Assembly (NCBI RefSeq): GCF_000014145.1
Contig: NC_008255.1
Location: 745,501 to 809,500, forward strand
From: Cytophaga hutchinsonii ATCC 33406
GTDB taxonomy: Bacteria; Bacteroidota; Bacteroidia; Cytophagales; Cytophagaceae
Direction of reading: 5' to 3'
DNA: 64,000 nucleotides
The notes beneath the pieces are model-generated. The model did not search any database. It was given only the letters and a program-made list of their open reading frames with translations, and had not been told where the DNA came from. A program made the position numbers and the translations under genes. Positions 26,232-35,682 of the stretch are shown piece after piece (positions within the stretch are counted from its first letter, which is position 1; every line of letters begins with the position of its first letter).

Positions 26232-26506
26232 GCGGTGTTATGGAAAATGATTTCACACGTGTATGCAGGTAATCGTTCGTGTGTGAATATTTACAAAGGT
26301 GCTGAAATTATATGTTATATCGAAGTGTAGCTTTATACAATCTATTAGATAAAGAATTCGGTTGGTTGTCTGTTATAAAAGAAGTATTTGTATTTATATA
26401 TGTGGTTGCAGCACTTTGCTTTACTGTGCGGTATCGTATCCGTTTCAGGAGTGCAGGAATATATTACCTGAAAATAATTTCTTACATTTATTCTAAATCC
26501 AAATGC

Positions 26507-27043
26507 ATGGCAACAAAGAAGAAAATACTTGCGATCATAGGCAGCACACGTGCCCGTTCATCCAATCTTTTTCTGGTAACGGAAATGATCAAAGCAAGTG
26601 CAGATATATTTGATATAAGCGTTTATGACAGTATCAGCAAACTGCCGCATTTTAATCCGGATCTGGATACAACATCACCGCCGCAAGAAGTAGCAGCATT
26701 CAGAAAACAAATTATGGAAGCAGACGGAATATTTATCTGTACACCAGAGTATGTATTCAGTTTGCCCGGAAGTTTAAAGAATGCGATTGAATGGTGCGTT
26801 TCAACAACGGTGTTTTCGAAGAAACCTGCAGGCTTAATCACCGCTTCTGCATCGGGAGAGAAAGCTCATGAAGAATTGCAGCTGATTATGCAGACCGTAG
26901 AAACCGTGTTTACAGCAGATACAACCTGGCTGATCCAGGGCATTAAAGGGAAATTTAATGCAGAAGGTATACTTGTGCATCAGGAAACTCAATCACAGAT
27001 GCATGCTTTTATTAAGGCATTCAATACATTAATGGAAAGATAA
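26507..27043 (+). CDS. NADPH-dependent FMN reductase family protein
   Basis: 178 aa from ATG 26507 (MATKKKILAIIGSTRARSSN); upstream in-frame starts add a hydrophobic tail that is not part of the family. A flavodoxin-like fold is supported by the phosphate loop GSTRARSSNL and the isoalloxazine-side motif TPEYVFSLPGSLKNAIEW. It probably reduces FMN, quinones or azo/metal compounds with NAD(P)H in the cytosol. Next gene begins eight bases after its stop, so the two are likely one operon. The substrate is unknown. Confidence 0.88.
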   Translation: MATKKKILAIIGSTRARSSNLFLVTEMIKASADIFDISVYDSISKLPHFNPDLDTTSPPQEVAAFRKQIMEADGIFICTPEYVFSLPGSLKNAIEWCVSTTVFSKKPAGLITASASGEKAHEELQLIMQTVETVFTADTTWLIQGIKGKFNAEGILVHQETQSQMHAFIKAFNTLMER

Positions 27044-27051
27044 ATTTCAGG

Positions 27052-28080
27052 ATGAAACAGTTTTTGCAAACACTTTCAACGGCCGGTTTCAACGGTTTCT
27101 TTTTTTGTTTGATAGGCGTGGTACTGCTTGCATACCTATTCCCTTCGTGGGGTGCAGAAGGAAGCATATTGCCGCTTTCAGCAATTGCGCAGTATGGTGT
27201 TTCAATTATTTTCTTTTTTTATGGCTTGAAATTAAGTCCTCAGAAAATGAAAGAGGGTTTATATAACTGGCGTTTGCATCTGCTTATTCAATCCTCAACG
27301 TTTATAGCCTTTCCTGTTTTGATTTTAATCCTGCACACCATCTTTGGTACAGAGTCTGCTAAACTTATCTGGCTGGGTGTATTCTATGTTGCGGCACTAC
27401 CGTCCACCGTATCATCTTCTGTTGTAATGGTTTCTATTGCAGGCGGTAATATGCCTGCCGCTATATTTAATGCAAGCGTCTCCAGTATTTTAGGGGTTTT
27501 TATTACGCCCGTCTGGATGACTTATTTTATGGGTGAGATGTATGCAGAAATGGATACAACAACTGTCATTATCAAATTGAGTTTTCAGGTATTGGCACCA
27601 GTTATTGTTGGATTATTTTTGAATAAGTGGTATGGTCATATTACCGATAGATATAAATCTCAGCTGCGGCTCTTTGATCAGGCAATTATTTTACTCATCG
27701 TTTTTACTTCATTCGCTGAATCCTTTGAAGGGCATATGTTTGCAGATGTACCAATCACAGAAATTTTAGGTATTGCCGGCGCTATGATTGTGCTTTTCTT
27801 ATTCATGTTTGGCTTCATGTATTTTTTATCAAATCTCTTAAAACTAAACAGGGAAGACCGGATTGCCGTATTGTTCTGCGGTTCTAAAAAATCTCTGGTC
27901 CAGGGTGCCGTAATGGGTAAAGCGTTGTTTCCGGATCCCATGATGTTAGGGGTCGTGTTATTGCCATTAATGCTCTATCATGCGCTGCAGCTGATTGCAA
28001 GCAGTATTATAGCAGAAGCAATGGGCAATAGAAAATTACATGAATATGGTGCGGATAAAATTAAACAGGATGCTCGCTGA
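27052..28080 (+). CDS. SBF-type sodium/organic anion transporter (bile-acid symporter family)
   Basis: 342 aa, about ten membrane segments. The SBF-like core is seen in IFFFYGLKLSPQKMKEGL, VAALPSTVSSSVVMVSIAGG (cross-over region with the conserved Pro-Ser) and FCGSKKSLVQGAVMGKALF. It belongs to the YfeH-like branch rather than the arsenite ACR3 branch. Likely sodium-coupled uptake of an organic anion, substrate unknown. Its last 20 bases overlap the end of the convergent idi gene. Confidence 0.85.
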   Translation: MKQFLQTLSTAGFNGFFFCLIGVVLLAYLFPSWGAEGSILPLSAIAQYGVSIIFFFYGLKLSPQKMKEGLYNWRLHLLIQSSTFIAFPVLILILHTIFGTESAKLIWLGVFYVAALPSTVSSSVVMVSIAGGNMPAAIFNASVSSILGVFITPVWMTYFMGEMYAEMDTTTVIIKLSFQVLAPVIVGLFLNKWYGHITDRYKSQLRLFDQAIILLIVFTSFAESFEGHMFADVPITEILGIAGAMIVLFLFMFGFMYFLSNLLKLNREDRIAVLFCGSKKSLVQGAVMGKALFPDPMMLGVVLLPLMLYHALQLIASSIIAEAMGNRKLHEYGADKIKQDAR

Positions 28081-28594
28081 TATATTTTCTCAGATCTGAA
28101 AAAGTTATTAAAAACCATTTCGTAAAGTCTTCCGGATTAATGCTCATTTCTTTTTCTATATCTTCCAGTGAAGCAAACCGTACCGCATGTACCTCATTTT
28201 TATTAAAAGGAATAGTTGTTTGTGTTGTTGTACCGATCAATACATGATCTAATTCATGTTCGAATAAACCCTGTCCGACATCTGCCTTATAAATGAATGT
28301 ATAGGAAAGCGATACGTTGCAGGTGATACCCATTTCTTCCTGCATTCTACGGGCTGCGGCCTGGAGTGTGGTTTCGTTTTTACGCTGATGGCTGCAGCAT
28401 GTATTGGTCCACTTTAATGGGGAGTGATATTTAGAAGCAGCACGTTGCTGAAGTAGTAATTCTCCTTTTGTATTAAAAATAAAAACAGAAAATGCCCGGT
28501 GAAGCAGTCCTTTCCGGTGTGCTTCCATCTTTTCCATGGAACCGATTTCATTATCCTGCTCATCAACCAATAATACGTACTCTTCTTTATTCAC
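28061..28594 (-). CDS. idi: Isopentenyl-diphosphate delta-isomerase, type 1
   Basis: Interconverts IPP and DMAPP in isoprenoid synthesis; metal-dependent Nudix-fold enzyme, 177 aa. Seen: GLLHRAFSVFIFN, the catalytic cysteine motif KWTNTCCSHQ (most members have CSHP) and the Nudix-like AAARRMQEEMGI with metal-binding glutamates. The remaining catalytic Glu falls in GLFEHELDHVLIG. It overlaps the 3' end of the transporter gene on the other strand by 20 bases. Confidence 0.94.
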   Translation of the reverse strand: MNKEEYVLLVDEQDNEIGSMEKMEAHRKGLLHRAFSVFIFNTKGELLLQQRAASKYHSPLKWTNTCCSHQRKNETTLQAAARRMQEEMGITCNVSLSYTFIYKADVGQGLFEHELDHVLIGTTTQTTIPFNKNEVHAVRFASLEDIEKEMSINPEDFTKWFLITFSDLRKYISEHPV

Positions 28595-28966
28595 AGCTAA
28601 TTATTTGTGGCTTGAAGTTTTACATCAACGCTGAAACGAAGATACCTAATTCTTTCTTAAGTGGTAACCGTGTTATAAACTTTCTGCATAAATGTTCAAA
28701 TAAATAATGCCTCTATGCAGGAAAAATAAGAGCAGATATTCTATAGATGTATTTATATATCTTTGATCGTATGCGATAGATATTGATTCAGTTGTAATTG
28801 TTTACAAATCTTACATCTGCGCGTATCTATTTGCGGGAGCAATTCTTTATTATCTAAAATGAAATGCTATATTTATTATAGTAAAATAATGTAATAATAC
28901 CAAAATCAGCTGTAAATGTTACTTAAACCCTGTGAGTATTATCTAAATAATACAAGCTTGTTTCGC
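28595..28966. other. Intergenic region idi / sensor kinase
   Basis: 372 bases between divergent genes. A TATCTTTG (-7-like) box lies at 28758-28765 for the plus strand with no correctly placed TTTG. No RNA gene or operator was recognised. Confidence 0.4.
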
Positions 28967-30856
28967 ATGAAACAGTTTTGGATAATCGTTTTTCAGGTAT
29001 TGATCTCAGCAGCCAGTGCGCAGGCAGCAACACCGGTGTATGTGGATGAAAAATCGCAGGTCTGTATTATCGACAGTTCAAATTTTCAGGAATGGAACCC
29101 TGTAAATAGAATGAGTTATCCACCAACAAGTAAATTTTTCAGAAACAGAAGTATTGATCATGCTGCCTGGTATACGTTCAAAATTACAAATACCTCCAGA
29201 ACAGCACTTGAATGGTATCTGGTATCGTATAACTATTCCATCGATGAAATTGATCTTACCACGGTTTCCGATGCAGGACAAACAGAAGAGTTTCAGTTCA
29301 GGGATACAACGAGTATTTATAATCGAATCATTAAACACAAACAGCCTGTTTTTAAAGTTTCATTAAAAGCCAATGAAACCAAGACGTATTATTTGCGCTT
29401 AAAAAATGAGTCAACATACAACTATGTATTTGCCTTGTATTCACATGAAAATTTTTCTTCTCATTTTTTTATTGAATACATAGAATTCGGAATTTTTTAC
29501 GGGTTTTTATTTTTTGTACTTGTATATAGTTTGATATACTATGCTTTGCTGAGAGAAAAGGGCGTGTTGTTTTATTGTCTGTTTATTTTTTCTCAATTGA
29601 TCTTTATGCTTTTCAGAGACGGCAACGGATTGTTTTTATTTCCTTCGTATCCGGAACATGCTGACCTGATAAAAAATATTTCACGTGCATGCCTGAGTGT
29701 AACGATGCTGTTATATACAACCTACTTTTTAAAAATTTCACCCAAAAGAAAATTGTTTAAAGCCATTGTTGTCATTATGGTTTTACGCGTACTCTATGCG
29801 GCGTTCATGCTGAATGATACAACAGAATATACCTATCACATTGAGTTTGGTATTATTTTATTGTGTATCTATTTATCTGTACGTTCATACAGAGACAATG
29901 CCGATACACGTTACATGGTGGTAGGTTTGGTTTTATTGGGCGTGTCGTATATGATCTATTACCAATCCATTATTATCACCAGGTCTTACAGTTCGTTTGG
30001 TTTTTTTGCCTTGTATTACGGTGTTGCGGCAGAATGTATTTTCATGACACTTGCTTTAACGGAGCGTTTCAAGCGCTTGCGGATAGAAAGTTTTAAGCAG
30101 GTGCAAATGAATAAGGAGCTGGAAACGATGGTTGAAAAGCGTACGGAGATGATTGCCATTCAGAATAAATTATTGGAAGAACGTTCAAATGAATTGAATT
30201 TATTTTTATACAGCGTATCGCATGATTTAAAAGGACCGCTGAAAACAATTGAAGGGTTGTGTAACATTGGCTCGCATACGTCAACAACCAATCACGAAGA
30301 AATATTTGATCTTATAAAACGCAAATTGAAAAATCTGGAATCCAATATTTCAGATCTGAATGTGGTTACGAAACTTAAAAATGAAGCGCTGCCAAAAGTG
30401 TTGATTGATTTTGATTCCATCCGGGAAGAGATGGAAGACCGGTTTCAGTTTTATGAGGGATTTGATGTTATTTCTATTGTATATCGGAATAATCTTGTTC
30501 GTCCATACTATGCAGACTTGTTTTCAATCAGGTGTATTTATCAGAATATCTTTGAAAACGCTTTGAAGTATCGGGATGTAAAAAAGAATTCAGAAATAAA
30601 GATCTCTATCAATGAAGTAGGAGATAGGATTGAACTTAAAATTTCAGATAACGGAATGGGCATTTCGGAAGCAATCATGCCTAAAATATTTGAAATGTTT
30701 TACAGAGGAAATGAAAAATCCAAAGATGATACAGGTTTGGGTTTATTCATTGTAAACCTTGCAGTGGAACGCTTGAACGGAACCATTTCTGTTGTGAGTA
30801 CCGAACATGTCGGTACAGCCTTTACGATTGTACTGCCATTTGAAACGGATAAATAG
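28967..30856 (+). CDS. Sensor histidine kinase with 7TMR-DISM sensor
   Basis: About 629 aa. Start at ATG 28967, which begins a signal peptide (MKQFWIIVFQVLISAASAQA); the in-frame ATG at 28916 would mask it. A periplasmic 7TMR-DISMED2-like beta domain (~20-160) is followed by seven membrane segments (~165-370), a short coiled coil (MNKELETMVEKRTEMIAIQN), the His-containing dimerisation motif SVSHDLKGPLKTIEG and an HATPase domain with NIFENALKYR (N box), DNGMGI (G1) and GTAFTIVLPF. No response regulator is adjacent, so its partner lies elsewhere. Carbohydrate-type ligands are common for DISMED2, but this is inference. Confidence 0.92.
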   Translation: MKQFWIIVFQVLISAASAQAATPVYVDEKSQVCIIDSSNFQEWNPVNRMSYPPTSKFFRNRSIDHAAWYTFKITNTSRTALEWYLVSYNYSIDEIDLTTVSDAGQTEEFQFRDTTSIYNRIIKHKQPVFKVSLKANETKTYYLRLKNESTYNYVFALYSHENFSSHFFIEYIEFGIFYGFLFFVLVYSLIYYALLREKGVLFYCLFIFSQLIFMLFRDGNGLFLFPSYPEHADLIKNISRACLSVTMLLYTTYFLKISPKRKLFKAIVVIMVLRVLYAAFMLNDTTEYTYHIEFGIILLCIYLSVRSYRDNADTRYMVVGLVLLGVSYMIYYQSIIITRSYSSFGFFALYYGVAAECIFMTLALTERFKRLRIESFKQVQMNKELETMVEKRTEMIAIQNKLLEERSNELNLFLYSVSHDLKGPLKTIEGLCNIGSHTSTTNHEEIFDLIKRKLKNLESNISDLNVVTKLKNEALPKVLIDFDSIREEMEDRFQFYEGFDVISIVYRNNLVRPYYADLFSIRCIYQNIFENALKYRDVKKNSEIKISINEVGDRIELKISDNGMGISEAIMPKIFEMFYRGNEKSKDDTGLGLFIVNLAVERLNGTISVVSTEHVGTAFTIVLPFETDK

Positions 30857-30895
30857 TAATTGATCCAACCGTTTTATCGCGGCCGGATCAATTAC
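30856..30895. terminator. Hairpin between sensor kinase and yceI-like gene
   Basis: Perfect 11-bp stem gtaattgatcc / ggatcaattac (30856-30866, 30885-30895) between convergent genes; T-rich stretch follows on the plus strand. Confidence 0.8.
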
Positions 30896-30920
30896 TGGTA
30901 GAACAGTTTTTTGAATTGAA

Positions 30921-31445
30921 TTATTGCTTTAATAACTGCACGTTCGCAATCAATTTAACTTCGTCGCTTACCAATACACCGCCAGCTTCTGTTGGCGCGT
31001 TCCAGGTTAAACCAAAGTCTTTACGGTTAATTTTACCCGTTACTTCAAAACCTGCTTTTGTATTACCCCATGGATCCTTTGCCGTACCGCCATACTCAAC
31101 CGCCAGTGTTACAGATTTTGTAACGTCTTTAATAGTAAGGTCTCCAACCAATTCAAAATCATCTCCTTTTTTAGTGAATTTGGTTGCTTTGAATGTTAGC
31201 TTAGGAAATTTCTCTGAATCAAAGAAATCACCGCTTTTCAAGTGGCCGTCGCGTTGTTCGCTGTTGGTGTTAACAGACGCCGTATTTGCCTCAAAAGATA
31301 TTTTTGCATTTTCAAATGTTTCTCCTGATTCTACTGTGCCGCTGAACTCCTGGAAAGAACCCGTAACCGTAGTTATTACAAGGTGTTTTACTTTGAACTG
31401 AATTTCAGAGTGTGATGCGTCGATGATCCAATTTGTAGTTGCCAT
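30921..31445 (-). CDS. YceI-family protein
   Basis: 174-aa lipocalin-like protein that in other bacteria binds isoprenoid chains. Seen: WIIDASHSEIQFKVKHLVIT at the start, FENAKISFEANTASVNTNSE, and DFFDSEKFPKLTFKATKF, all YceI signatures. No signal peptide is present, so this copy is probably cytosolic, unlike periplasmic E. coli YceI. A perfect heptamer repeat lies 16-95 bases upstream of its start, in the promoter region. The neighbouring pirin gene is upstream on the same strand and may be cotranscribed. Confidence 0.9.
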   Translation of the reverse strand: MATTNWIIDASHSEIQFKVKHLVITTVTGSFQEFSGTVESGETFENAKISFEANTASVNTNSEQRDGHLKSGDFFDSEKFPKLTFKATKFTKKGDDFELVGDLTIKDVTKSVTLAVEYGGTAKDPWGNTKAGFEVTGKINRKDFGLTWNAPTEAGGVLVSDEVKLIANVQLLKQ

Positions 31446-31460
31446 AAGAATATGTGTTTT

Positions 31461-31540
31461 ATGAATTATGAATTATGAATTATGAATTATGAATTATGAA
31501 TTATGAATTATGAATTATGAATTATGAATTATGAATTATG
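31461..31540. repeat. Perfect 7-bp microsatellite (ATGAATT)x11
   Basis: Eleven perfect copies of ATGAATT plus ATG. It sits between the pirin stop (31546) and the yceI-like start (31445). A homogeneous array of this kind usually changes length by slipped replication and so can alter promoter spacing. The same unit recurs in five copies at 35672-35706. Confidence 0.98.
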
Positions 31541-31545
31541 TTTTT

Positions 31546-32427
31546 TTAATGCTTGTTCTCATAATTAATCGTACCGTATTTGCCATTGAAGAAATCTCTG
31601 TAGGCATGCGCGATCTCTAAGCGGTTATTCATTACAAACGGGCCTTCTGCATAGATATCTTCTGTATAAGGTTCACCGCCGAATAAGATAATCGTAATTT
31701 CTGTAATATTATTATTTATGAAGGTTATGCTGCCACCATCTTTGTCAAATACAATCAGTTCGCTTTTACTTACTTTCTGTCCGTTGATCGTTGCTTCTTC
31801 AGAAGGCACAAAAGCCGCATATTCCAAGGCTGCTTTTGTTTCACAGGTAAAGCTTGATTTCGGATTCAGTTTGATGTGGTACATAAACTGTTCGCTGAAT
31901 GTTTTAACAGGCGATCTGTTGTCACCACAAGCACCGATAACAATGCGCATAACACCGGCTTCATTCGGTAATGTTACCTCGGGAATGTCGTGTGGCTGTA
32001 CGGCCATATAATCCGGCGCCTCTGCTTTATTAACCGCGGGCAGATTGATCCAGAACTGCAGGCCATGCATGATACCGCCTTTCGCCTGAAAGTCCGGACT
32101 GAAATGTTCATCATGAATGACACCGTTACCGGCATTCATCCATTGTGCACCGCCGGCCTCAACAATACCGTGATGGCCATTGCTGTCGAAGTGCTCCAGC
32201 GCACCGCTGAATATATAACTGAACGTTGCAATGCCGCGATGCGGATGCGCATCCTGTCCGTTTGGTGCAGACGGGTTCTTTGGTTGCTGAACAGTAGGGT
32301 ATAAGTGATCCAGAAATACAAACGGACCTATTGCTTCCACATATCTGTTTGGAACCAGACGATTCACCAAAAGTTCGCCCACTTTTGAATTGATCCCGCC
32401 ATAGGTTGTTACGATTGCTCTTTCCAT
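31546..32427 (-). CDS. Pirin-family cupin protein
   Basis: 293 aa from ATG 32427 (MERAIVTTYGG); in-frame extension to 32529 is not pirin-like. Seen: DAHPHRGIATFSYIFSG with the iron-binding histidines, GNGVIHDEHF with the third His and Glu, and a second cupin half (~170-290). Pirins bind Fe and act as redox-sensing or quercetinase-like enzymes. It lies upstream of the yceI-like gene on the same strand. Confidence 0.92.
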   Translation of the reverse strand: MERAIVTTYGGINSKVGELLVNRLVPNRYVEAIGPFVFLDHLYPTVQQPKNPSAPNGQDAHPHRGIATFSYIFSGALEHFDSNGHHGIVEAGGAQWMNAGNGVIHDEHFSPDFQAKGGIMHGLQFWINLPAVNKAEAPDYMAVQPHDIPEVTLPNEAGVMRIVIGACGDNRSPVKTFSEQFMYHIKLNPKSSFTCETKAALEYAAFVPSEEATINGQKVSKSELIVFDKDGGSITFINNNITEITIILFGGEPYTEDIYAEGPFVMNNRLEIAHAYRDFFNGKYGTINYENKH

Positions 32428-32663
32428 GTTCGTATCTGTTATTTCTCCAAACCAGTAAAGAATGTTGCTTCCCGTTTTGTTGATACAAAGTAACAGCGTA
32501 AAAAATGAATGCGGATTGATAAATGACAAGAAAGCGGCTTGACAAATGTCAAGAGAAAGCTTAACGCGAAAGCTAAAAGCCTAAAGCTAAAAACAGCAAA
32601 TAATAATAAAGTACCGGGTTCATGTAATAGATGCTTAAAAGCGTTAAGCATTTGGTATTAAGC

Positions 32664-33245
32664 CTATTTTAGCGCCTTCTTCCGTATCCTGCTGTATGTC
32701 TCAGCCGTAATGCCCAGATAAGATGCCAGCATGGTTTGCGGAAACCGTTGTAAAAAATCCGGGTGATTTTTTAATAGTTCCAGGTATCGTTCTTCCGCGG
32801 TTAAACTCAGCGCATCGTGAATACGTTTTTGTGATGCGATAAAATTACGCTGGTTCATAGTGTTAACCATCTTGCCAATAACAGGTAATGCAGCGGTTAA
32901 TTGCTGCAGATCTTCGGAGGTTGTTAAAAGTACTTCTGTATCTTCAATGGCATCAATGTTATAGTTAGAGGGCGTAAGCATGGTTGAACTTTCACGATCT
33001 CCAACCCACCAGTTTTCAATGCCAAAATGTATGATGTGTTCCGTTCCTTTTGCATCTACAGAATACTGTCGCATGGAGCCTTTTAAAACAAATGCGGTAT
33101 ATTTAGATACTTCACCTTCCTGCAATAAAAACTGACCTTTTTTATAACGCTTAAATGTGAACGCTTTTTTGACCTCTTCAAAATCCGCATCGGATATTTT
33201 TTCGGATGCATACTTTTCAATATAAGCTCGTAATGCGTCGTGCAT
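32664..33245 (-). CDS. Crp/Fnr-type transcriptional regulator
   Basis: 193 aa with an N-terminal cyclic-nucleotide-binding fold (~25-115: FKRYKKGQFLLQEGEVSKYT, FVLKGSMRQY) and a short C-terminal helix-turn-helix (RFPQTMLASYLGITAETYSR). The phosphate-binding cassette of true cAMP receptors (RxSS/T) is not clear, so the ligand is uncertain. It resembles the many Crp-type regulators beside pirin and yceI-like genes in Bacteroidota. It is transcribed toward the pirin gene, 237 bases away, and may regulate it. Confidence 0.88.
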   Translation of the reverse strand: MHDALRAYIEKYASEKISDADFEEVKKAFTFKRYKKGQFLLQEGEVSKYTAFVLKGSMRQYSVDAKGTEHIIHFGIENWWVGDRESSTMLTPSNYNIDAIEDTEVLLTTSEDLQQLTAALPVIGKMVNTMNQRNFIASQKRIHDALSLTAEERYLELLKNHPDFLQRFPQTMLASYLGITAETYSRIRKKALK

Positions 33246-33502
33246 AGTTGGGTAAAATATGATTCGTATTTGCTAAAGATATTAAAGAATTTTTAAAGCC
33301 GAAAGCCTAATGCGAAAAGCCTGATGATTTATATAGAGCCATAAGGCGCAGTAGGATTAGACACAAAAACACGCACAATACCTTCGGTATTGTACCTTGA
33401 GATGCTGCTGAATAGTTTTCTACAGCTATTAAACTCCGATGAGTGCAATATCTGCAATAACTAAACACATTGCGATACTATTAGTGTACATGCTTCCGTT
33501 TT

Positions 33503-33988
33503 TTATTTTTTGAGGTATGCCAGCTGTCCTAAATGGTAGGCCATGTGATTCGTTCTATTGATCAGCACACTTAATTTATTGCGGTGCGGTTCTTTTAAGA
33601 AATCCTCGCGTGAAATGGCCGCATGTTTGTTAAACCAGTCTGCCGGCTGCAGCTGATTAAACTGATTGGCTAATCTTTCCTGAACCAGGCTCCAGTAGAG
33701 ACGAAGGTCATTGATCTCCGGTTTTTCCAATCCCGACTTATCCGGGTTCTGAATGAATACCGGCGCAAGCTGCGGATATAACGTATCTCCAAGTTCGAGC
33801 AACGGAAGCATGGCATCGTGAACAGCTGTAAGATGGCCCAATAAATACGTGCCACTGTTTCTGCCGGGCGCTGTCTCTACGGCCAGGGCTTCGTTGCTGA
33901 GCGATTGAATAAGTTTGTCTGTTCTGCTTGATTGTGTGTTCCAGGCGTCTAATGCCAGTCGCACAAAGAGCGCTTCTTGTGTATGCAT
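33503..33988 (-). CDS. DinB-family protein
   Basis: 161-aa four-helix DinB/YfiT-like metal-binding fold. Candidate ligands: His in YLLGHLTAVHDAMLP (~48-62) and the C-terminal HMAYHLGQLAYLKK. DinB-family proteins include thiol transferases that use bacillithiol or mycothiol; bshC in this window shows the cell probably makes bacillithiol. Activity is inferred, not proven. No partner gene is adjacent on its strand. Confidence 0.85.
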   Translation of the reverse strand: MHTQEALFVRLALDAWNTQSSRTDKLIQSLSNEALAVETAPGRNSGTYLLGHLTAVHDAMLPLLELGDTLYPQLAPVFIQNPDKSGLEKPEINDLRLYWSLVQERLANQFNQLQPADWFNKHAAISREDFLKEPHRNKLSVLINRTNHMAYHLGQLAYLKK

Positions 33989-34289
33989 CTAAAAAGAAAG
34001 TACGTGTATTCGAATACGACAAATGGAAGAAGTAAAAAGTTCAAATGAATTATGCACAATGTGAAAGGCTTAAGGCTGAAAGGATTTGCTTATGGAATGA
34101 AGGTGTGTGTAGTATAAGTAAATGCTTGTGAAGCAGGTAGAATAGTACAAGCTTCTGCTAGCGTTAGCAGAAGCTATCGTGGGGCTAGGCATCTGCATGT
34201 ATTAATATCGATTTTTCTTCCGTTTGGTTTTTGTTTTTTGTTATTTGGAATTTCATATAGAACGATATTGTATTTATACACCCATGCCC
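33989..34289. other. Intergenic region with perfect hairpin and dispersed repeat
   Basis: Contains an 11-bp stem hairpin agcttctgcta / tagcagaagct at 34150-34175 (gcgt loop, no T tract) and a third copy of the TTGTTATTTGGAATTT-type repeat at about 34236-34253. The hairpin is inside the upstream region of the WYL regulator; its role is unknown. Confidence 0.55.
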
Positions 34290-34979
34290 ATGAACCGCAT
34301 CGACAGACTGTTAGGAATGATCACCTTATTGCAGGCAAAAAAGTTTGTTTCCGCTGAAAAAATTGCGGACAAATTTAAGATAAGCAAGCGTACGGTTTTC
34401 CGGGATATCAAAGCGATCTGTGAGCAGGGAATTCCGGTGGGGTCAGAACCGAACAAAGGATACTTTATTGTAGATGGATATTTTTTACCGCCGGTGTTAT
34501 TTAATAACGATGAAGCAAATGCGTTGCTGTTAACTGAATCACTTGTGAAAGGCTTTGCCGATAAATCTATCAGTAAACATTATTCCAATGCACTGGATAA
34601 AATCAAAGCCGGATTAAAACAGGTTGATAAAGACAAGCTTGAGCACATGCAGGATGCTATTAAGTTTCAGCTGCCCGAACGTATGAATAATGATTTTGAA
34701 TATTTATCGATCCTGCAGGTAGCGGTTTCAGATAAAAAGATCATTTATATTGATTATAAAAATAACAAAGAAGAAGTAAGCAAGCGGGAGATCGAACCGA
34801 TTGGGTTGATATTTTATGCATTCAGCTGGCACCTGATAGGCTGGTGCCATCACCGCAAGGCGTATCGGGATTTTAAAGTTTCAAGAATCATTCAGATGAA
34901 AAATACCGGAGTGCCTTTCAAAAAGAACAAACACATGCCCTTATCGGAATATATGAAAGAACTTCCGGTAAATTATTAG
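34290..34979 (+). CDS. WYL-domain transcriptional regulator (YafY type)
   Basis: About 229 aa from ATG 34290 (MNRIDRLLGMITLLQ); ATG 34284 would add two residues. N-terminal HTH_11 (~5-60: FVSAEKIADKFKISKRTVFR, DIKAICEQGIPVG) and a WYL domain (~130-200: YIDYKNNKEEVSKREIEPIG, then FYAFSWHLIGWC, where the WYL triad is WHL). Such regulators control a neighbouring gene in response to a small ligand or DNA. The DinB-family gene 205 bases downstream is the likely target, as in other YafY-DinB pairs. Confidence 0.9.
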   Translation: MNRIDRLLGMITLLQAKKFVSAEKIADKFKISKRTVFRDIKAICEQGIPVGSEPNKGYFIVDGYFLPPVLFNNDEANALLLTESLVKGFADKSISKHYSNALDKIKAGLKQVDKDKLEHMQDAIKFQLPERMNNDFEYLSILQVAVSDKKIIYIDYKNNKEEVSKREIEPIGLIFYAFSWHLIGWCHHRKAYRDFKVSRIIQMKNTGVPFKKNKHMPLSEYMKELPVNY

Positions 34980-35184
34980 AAGATCGGCTCTGTATGTAAT
35001 CCCTAAACGTATAAGGTTTGTGAAAAAAAGGTTGATACACATGAATGATGATATTCTGTTTAGTAAATTTTATGCATTTTTTAACGAATAAACTTTTTTG
35101 AAATGCGGTGACATAGGGTTGTCACCGGGCAGTATTTTCTTTGTGTCATCATTAAACGGATTACACATTTTAACATACTAGTTT

Positions 35185-35682
35185 ATGGAACTGATTCCTG
35201 TCTTTTTAAAAGAATTTGACGCTGAGGCGCAAACCACCCGCAACATGTTGTCCCGCATTCCGGATGACAAATACGACTGGCAGCCGCATCCGAAGAGCAT
35301 GACAATCCGGTCGCTTGCAACGCATATTGCAGAATTGTCAACCTGGGTAAGCCTTGCCTTAACAACAGACGAACTTGATTTTGCTGCGGCACCCTACAAT
35401 CCAACGATTGTTAATAATACAAAAGAACTGCTGCGTTTATTTGAAAAAAGTCTTATTGAGGGAAGAACGGAATTGATACCGGAGAATGAAGCAAAACTTT
35501 CAGAAAACTGGACGCTTCGCAATGGAGACATCATCTACAGTGTTCAAACCAAAGCTGAAACCATACGTCATGCATTCAGCCAGATTATTCATCATCGCGC
35601 ACAGTTGGGGGTGAATCTACGATTGCTGAATGTACCGATACCAGGCAGCTACGGACCGAGTGCCGACGAAAATGAATTATGA
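35185..35682 (+). CDS. DinB-family protein, WYL-regulator partner
   Basis: 165 aa. Candidate metal ligands: SLATHIAELSTWVSL (His~48), RHAFSQIIHHRAQLGVNLR (His~128 and His~136-137), matching the DinB four-helix layout. It follows the WYL regulator on the same strand. The stop codon lies inside a (ATGAATT)5 array: the last codons read GAC GAA AAT GAA TTA TGA, so a change in repeat number would alter nothing before the stop but shift the DNA behind it. Probably a thiol- or metal-dependent detoxifying enzyme; substrate unknown. Confidence 0.85.
   Translation: MELIPVFLKEFDAEAQTTRNMLSRIPDDKYDWQPHPKSMTIRSLATHIAELSTWVSLALTTDELDFAAAPYNPTIVNNTKELLRLFEKSLIEGRTELIPENEAKLSENWTLRNGDIIYSVQTKAETIRHAFSQIIHHRAQLGVNLRLLNVPIPGSYGPSADENEL

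Noticed and set aside
26312-26506. N-terminal extension of the FMN reductase
   Set aside because: Hydrophobic, unlike the family; the flavodoxin-like fold starts at ATG 26507.
33375-33393. Hairpin acaatacc-ttc-ggtattgt
   Set aside because: Short stem with no T tract and no gene end near; insufficient to call a terminator or RNA.
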